Assembly (NCBI GenBank): GCA_013139395.1
Contig: WTAX01000096.1
Coordinates: forward strand, 1-7,950
DNA: 7,950 nucleotides
Reading direction: 5' to 3'
From: Gammaproteobacteria bacterium
Lineage (GTDB): Bacteria; Pseudomonadota; Gammaproteobacteria; GRL18
Below the pieces are notes generated by a model. That model saw nothing but the letters and a program-made list of their open reading frames with translations, was not told the DNA's origin and ran no database searches. Shown piece after piece: positions 5,000 to 7,950 of this stretch (its first letter is position 1; every line of letters starts with the position of its first letter). The position numbers were made by a program, and so were the translations under genes.

Positions 5000-6322
5000 A
5001 TGATTACTTCAATAAGACTAAACAGTCTTTGTATTAGCCTCATGTCTTGTGTCATGCTGTCCCCTGTCACAGCAATTGCCAGAGAAAATTTATTTTCACT
5101 CTCCGGCGATTCTCCTGTTCAAATACACCAGCCGCAATTTGCAGCAGATATTGCACAATCTGCAGGAAGAAAAAAAATCACTCTCAATGACAGGCTTCTC
5201 TCTGCTGCGCCTGGTGATGAGCTGGATTTTGTTACTCTGTCAGGCAGCTCTTATACCGTTATATTTGACCGGCTCAGTAAAGGCGGCAAGTCACACACAT
5301 GGACTGGCCATTTAAAAGATTACGGCATTCAGCACAGAGTAATGATCACTGTCAATAATAATACCATTGAAGGTCGCATTTCCACACCCGATGGACTTAT
5401 GAATATCAAATCCGTAAACGGTGAAGTGATATTAATGAATTATAACGCTGAAGGTATGCAGCGCGTGCCATTTGGTGATGACAGCAAAATACCTGAAGCA
5501 GAGGCTTTTCTGCCTTCTGCTGAGCAATCTTTATCATATGAGCAGAACGCTATTATTGCTGCCGCAGCACCCAGCACGGTCAACAGCAATACCATAGTTG
5601 ATGTTCTGGTTTTATATAATGATGAGTTTAAATCCCGCAATACTAATTCGTCAACACGAATTGATTACCTGACTGCCGTGACTAATCAGGCTTATCTCGA
5701 TAGTCAGGTCTCTATGCAGATCAGAGTGGTTGGCACTGAACTTATCAGCTATAGCAATTCACTGACAAATAATGATTTACTTTATGCGATATCAAGCTAT
5801 TCTTTGGCTGGTAAAGTTGCTGCGTTACGCAATAAAACCGGCGCTGATTTAGTTATTTTTATTCGTCCTTATCAACAGAGTCATAGCGGCTGCGGTCTGG
5901 CATGGCTTAATATCAATATGGACATAGGCGGCTCTTTGGCCGCTGTCAGTGACGGCTCAGATATCAATGGTTCAGGCTCATATTGCACCGATGATACATT
6001 TGCTCATGAGCTGGGACATACTATGGGGCTGGCTCATGATGAAGCAAACGCCTACTCTGGTGGCCGCAACCCCTATTCCTATGGTTATGGTACTGAGAAG
6101 CAGTTCGGCACCATCATGAGTTATACCAGCCCTGATGTCTCCTTATTTTCTAATCCAAATCTTAGCTCAGAATGCCTGGGTTATATTTGCGGTTCGGCAG
6201 ACGCTGATAATGCTCGCTCATTAACTAAAGATAAAGCGGCCATCTCCGCGTTTAAAGATGAGGTGATCAGTCATACGGCGGGTGTTGATCTGAATAGTAT
6301 GTACTTCTTATTATTGCACTGA
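5000..6322 (+). CDS. Secreted reprolysin-like zinc metalloprotease (M12B-type metzincin)
   Basis: This 440-residue protein has a Sec signal peptide: a hydrophobic segment ends in TAIA, with cleavage likely after A27. Residues about 28-200 resemble the propeptide of bacterial reprolysin-like proteases. The catalytic domain (about 205-415) carries the zinc motif HELGHTMGLAH, with H336, E337, H340 and H346, and the Met-turn IMSY (M373). Cysteines in SGCGLAWLN, SYCTDD, SECLGY and ICGSA suggest disulfides and an extracytoplasmic location. After ADNARSLT the protein ends within about 40 residues, with no adhesion or secretion-sorting domain. ATG 5000 is chosen over an in-frame GTG at 4955 because it has a GAGAG ribosome site and opens directly into the signal peptide. 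It reads away from the rubrerythrin and toward catalase copy 2. A link to peroxide defence is not evident from the sequence. Confidence 0.93.
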   Translation: MITSIRLNSLCISLMSCVMLSPVTAIARENLFSLSGDSPVQIHQPQFAADIAQSAGRKKITLNDRLLSAAPGDELDFVTLSGSSYTVIFDRLSKGGKSHTWTGHLKDYGIQHRVMITVNNNTIEGRISTPDGLMNIKSVNGEVILMNYNAEGMQRVPFGDDSKIPEAEAFLPSAEQSLSYEQNAIIAAAAPSTVNSNTIVDVLVLYNDEFKSRNTNSSTRIDYLTAVTNQAYLDSQVSMQIRVVGTELISYSNSLTNNDLLYAISSYSLAGKVAALRNKTGADLVIFIRPYQQSHSGCGLAWLNINMDIGGSLAAVSDGSDINGSGSYCTDDTFAHELGHTMGLAHDEANAYSGGRNPYSYGYGTEKQFGTIMSYTSPDVSLFSNPNLSSECLGYICGSADADNARSLTKDKAAISAFKDEVISHTAGVDLNSMYFLLLH

Positions 6323-6386
6323 CTCTTGAGATTATTCCACAGTTCTTTTATCTCCCTGCACTCATTACCCTTATGGCCTGCAATTA

Positions 6387-6423
6387 ATAGCTTTAACCTA
6401 TCAGTAATATAAATATAAACGAT
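6387..6423 (+). promoter_or_regulatory. OxyR-binding site of catalase copy 2
   Basis: ATAGCTTTAACCTAT (6387-6401), spacer CAGTAAT, and ATAAATATAAACGAT (6409-6423) match 18 of 20 positions of the OxyR consensus, the first half perfectly. The second half is identical to that of copy 1, and the site abuts the -35 box in the same way. Confidence 0.82.
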
Positions 6424-6452
6424 TTCACAAATATAATGCTTTTCTCTATTAT
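6424..6452 (+). promoter_or_regulatory. Sigma70 promoter of catalase copy 2
   Basis: TTCACA (6424-6429), 17 bases, TATTAT (6447-6452), the same hexamers and spacing as copy 1. It is positioned for OxyR activation. The leader to the ATG is about 58 bases. Confidence 0.7.
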
Positions 6453-6516
6453 TTACTCATACCCGACATCAAAGCCGGATTTGTAAAAAAACAGACAGAA
6501 AAATCAGGAGCAAACA

Positions 6517-7950
6517 ATGAGTAATAATAAAACAGTTATGACCACAGCAGCAGGCTGTCCAGTGGCAGACAATCAGAATTCCATTACAGCCGGTGCACGC
6601 GGACCCATTCTTATGCAGGATGTCCATTTATTTGAAAAGCTGGCGCACTTCAATCGTGAGCGCGTACCCGAGCGTGTGGTTCATGCCAAGGGTGCCGGTG
6701 CACATGGCACATTTAAGGTCACTGGCGATATATCAAAATACACCCGTGCCAAATTATTTGCCAACATCGGCAATGAATGTGATCTATTCGTGCGCTTCTC
6801 CACCGTCGCAGGTGAGCTGGGTTCGGCAGATACGGTACGCGATCCACGCGGCTTTGCGGTGAAATTTTATACTGAAGAAGGCAACTGGGACTTAGTGGGC
6901 AACAACACACCGGTGTTCTTTATTAAAGATCCCAGCAAGTTCCCGGACTTCATTCATTCACAAAAACGCCACCCGGTCTCCGGTTTACGTGACGCCACCA
7001 TGCAATGGGATTTCTGGTCTCTTAGCCCTGAGTCTCTGCATCAGGTGACCTGGCTATTTGGTGATCGCGGTATCCCGGCAACACTGGCCAATATGGATGG
7101 CTTCGGCAGCCATACATTTAGTCTGTGGAATAATGACGGTGAACGTTATTGGGTAAAATGGCACTTCAAGACTCTACAGGGTATTAAAAATATGAGCGTT
7201 GAGAAGGCTGCTGAAATTGCTGCCCAAAACCCCGATTATCATCGCCAGGAACTGTATGAAGCCATTGCACGTGGCGACAATCCCAAATGGACACTGAACA
7301 TTCAGATCATGCCTGAAGCTAATGCAGAAAGTTATGCTGTTAATCCTTTTGATCTCACCAAGGTCTGGTCACATGCTGACTATCCGTTAATCGAAGTGGG
7401 CGTCATGGAGTTGAACCGTAACCCGGTTAATCATTTTGCAGAAGTAGAACAGGCGGCCTTTGGCCCGGGAAATTTACCGACTGGTCTGGGTGCGTCACCT
7501 GACAAGATGCTGCAGGCACGTCTGCAGGCTTATCCAGATGCACATCGTTATCGCATTGGCGTGAATCATGCGGCACTGGATGTGAATAAACCGCGTTGTC
7601 CTGTGCATGCCTATCATCGTGATGGTCAGGCACGTTTTGATGGCAATGGCGGCGACGCACCGGTGTATCAACCCAACAGCTTCGGCGGTGCAGAAGATGA
7701 TGTCAGTTATCGTGAACCGCCATTACGCATCAATGGTGATGCCGATCGCTATGATCATCGGGTAGAAACTGATCACTATACGCAAGCCGGCACCCTGTTC
7801 CGCTTAATGGATGCTGCCGCACAGACACGTTTAGTCAGTAATATTGTTGCTGCCATGCAGGGTGTGCCGCGTGACATACAGGAGCGTCAGATTGCTCATT
7901 TCACTAAGGCTGATCCCGCTTATGGTGCAGCTGTTGCGAATGGGCTTGGT
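6517..7950 (+). CDS. katA: Heme catalase, copy 2 (small-subunit, KatA-like; stop lies past the right edge)
   Basis: The frame is open for exactly 478 codons to the window edge, ending in GLG. Copy 1 has only one more residue after the same GLG, so almost the whole protein is present. The distal histidine is H56 ([12 protein letters not shown]), the distal asparagine is in [12 protein letters not shown], and the proximal tyrosine is in [14 protein letters not shown]. Unlike copy 1 it keeps consensus residues [16 protein letters not shown] and SPDKMLQ. It is two residues shorter than copy 1 in the region after QIMP. AGGAG (6506-6510) lies six bases before ATG. The gene and about 145 upstream bases are homologous to copy 1, so this is a duplication that carried its OxyR-controlled promoter. 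It is likely the conventional, fully active enzyme of the pair. Confidence 0.96.
   Translation, partial: MSNNKTVMTTAAGCPVADNQNSITAGARGPILMQDVHLFEKLAHFNRERVPERVVHAKGAGAHGTFKVTGDISKYTRAKLFANIGNECDLFVRFSTVAGELGSADTVRDPRGFAVKFYTEEGNWDLVGNNTPVFFIKDPSKFPDFIHSQKRHPVSGLRDATMQWDFWSLSPESLHQVTWLFGDRGIPATLANMDGFGSHTFSLWNNDGERYWVKWHFKTLQGIKNMSVEKAAEIAAQNPDYHRQELYEAIARGDNPKWTLNIQIMPEANAESYAVNPFDLTKVWSHADYPLIEVGVMELNRNPVNHFAEVEQAAFGPGNLPTGLGASPDKMLQARLQAYPDAHRYRIGVNHAALDVNKPRCPVHAYHRDGQARFDGNGGDAPVYQPNSFGGAEDDVSYREPPLRINGDADRYDHRVETDHYTQAGTLFRLMDAAAQTRLVSNIVAAMQGVPRDIQERQIAHFTKADPAYGAAVANGLG

Larger units (their letters stand above)
6374..7950 (+). repeat. Duplicated module, right copy (control region plus catalase)
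   Basis: This is the partner of the left copy at 2119-3713. Similarity to the left copy disappears upstream of about 6374, in the tail of the protease spacer, so the cupin gene was not part of the duplicated unit or has been lost here. Confidence 0.85.

Overview
The window looks like an accessory, peroxide-defence segment of a gammaproteobacterial chromosome. Evidence for this is enterobacterial-like Shine-Dalgarno and sigma70 signals, OxyR-type operators, Gram-negative secretion signals and AT-rich spacers around moderate-GC genes. The exact genus cannot be read from the sequence. A desulforubrerythrin next to two heme catalases suggests a microaerophilic or redox-fluctuating lifestyle (inference).

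Layout. (1) Positions 1-1194, minus strand: a two-gene operon. An apparently frameshifted, about 220-residue six-helix membrane protein overlaps by 4 bases (ATGA) an anchored FG-GAP/VCBS beta-propeller protein that runs off the left edge. (2) 1195-1791: a gene-poor spacer with an inverted repeat, a 20-base tandem repeat array and a promoter. (3) 1792-2118, plus: a 108-residue orphan cupin domain of the AraC type, lacking its DNA-binding half. (4) 2268-3713, plus: a complete clade-3-like catalase behind a textbook OxyR box and promoter. (5) 3714-4032: a spacer with two tiny candidate ORFs, one Cys-rich, and hairpins. (6) 4033-4695, minus: a three-domain desulforubrerythrin. (7) 5000-6322, plus: a secreted reprolysin-like zinc metalloprotease, divergent from the rubrerythrin. 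(8) 6517-7950, plus: a second catalase, open at the right edge, with the same OxyR box and promoter as the first.

How the parts fit. Both catalase copies carry homologous upstream regions of about 150 bases, so gene and control region were duplicated together. The two copies now bracket the rubrerythrin and the protease. Catalase disproportionates H2O2 and releases O2. Rubrerythrin reduces peroxide without releasing O2, so the two activities are complementary. Copy 1 has lost several residues that are conserved in catalases and kept in copy 2. That suggests functional divergence or relaxed constraint under shared peroxide control.

No RNA genes, CRISPR arrays, insertion sequences or phage genes were recognised. 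No wholly new system is demonstrated. The least explained elements are the 20-base repeat array, the orphan cupin, the Cys-rich micro-ORF and the diverged catalase copy.
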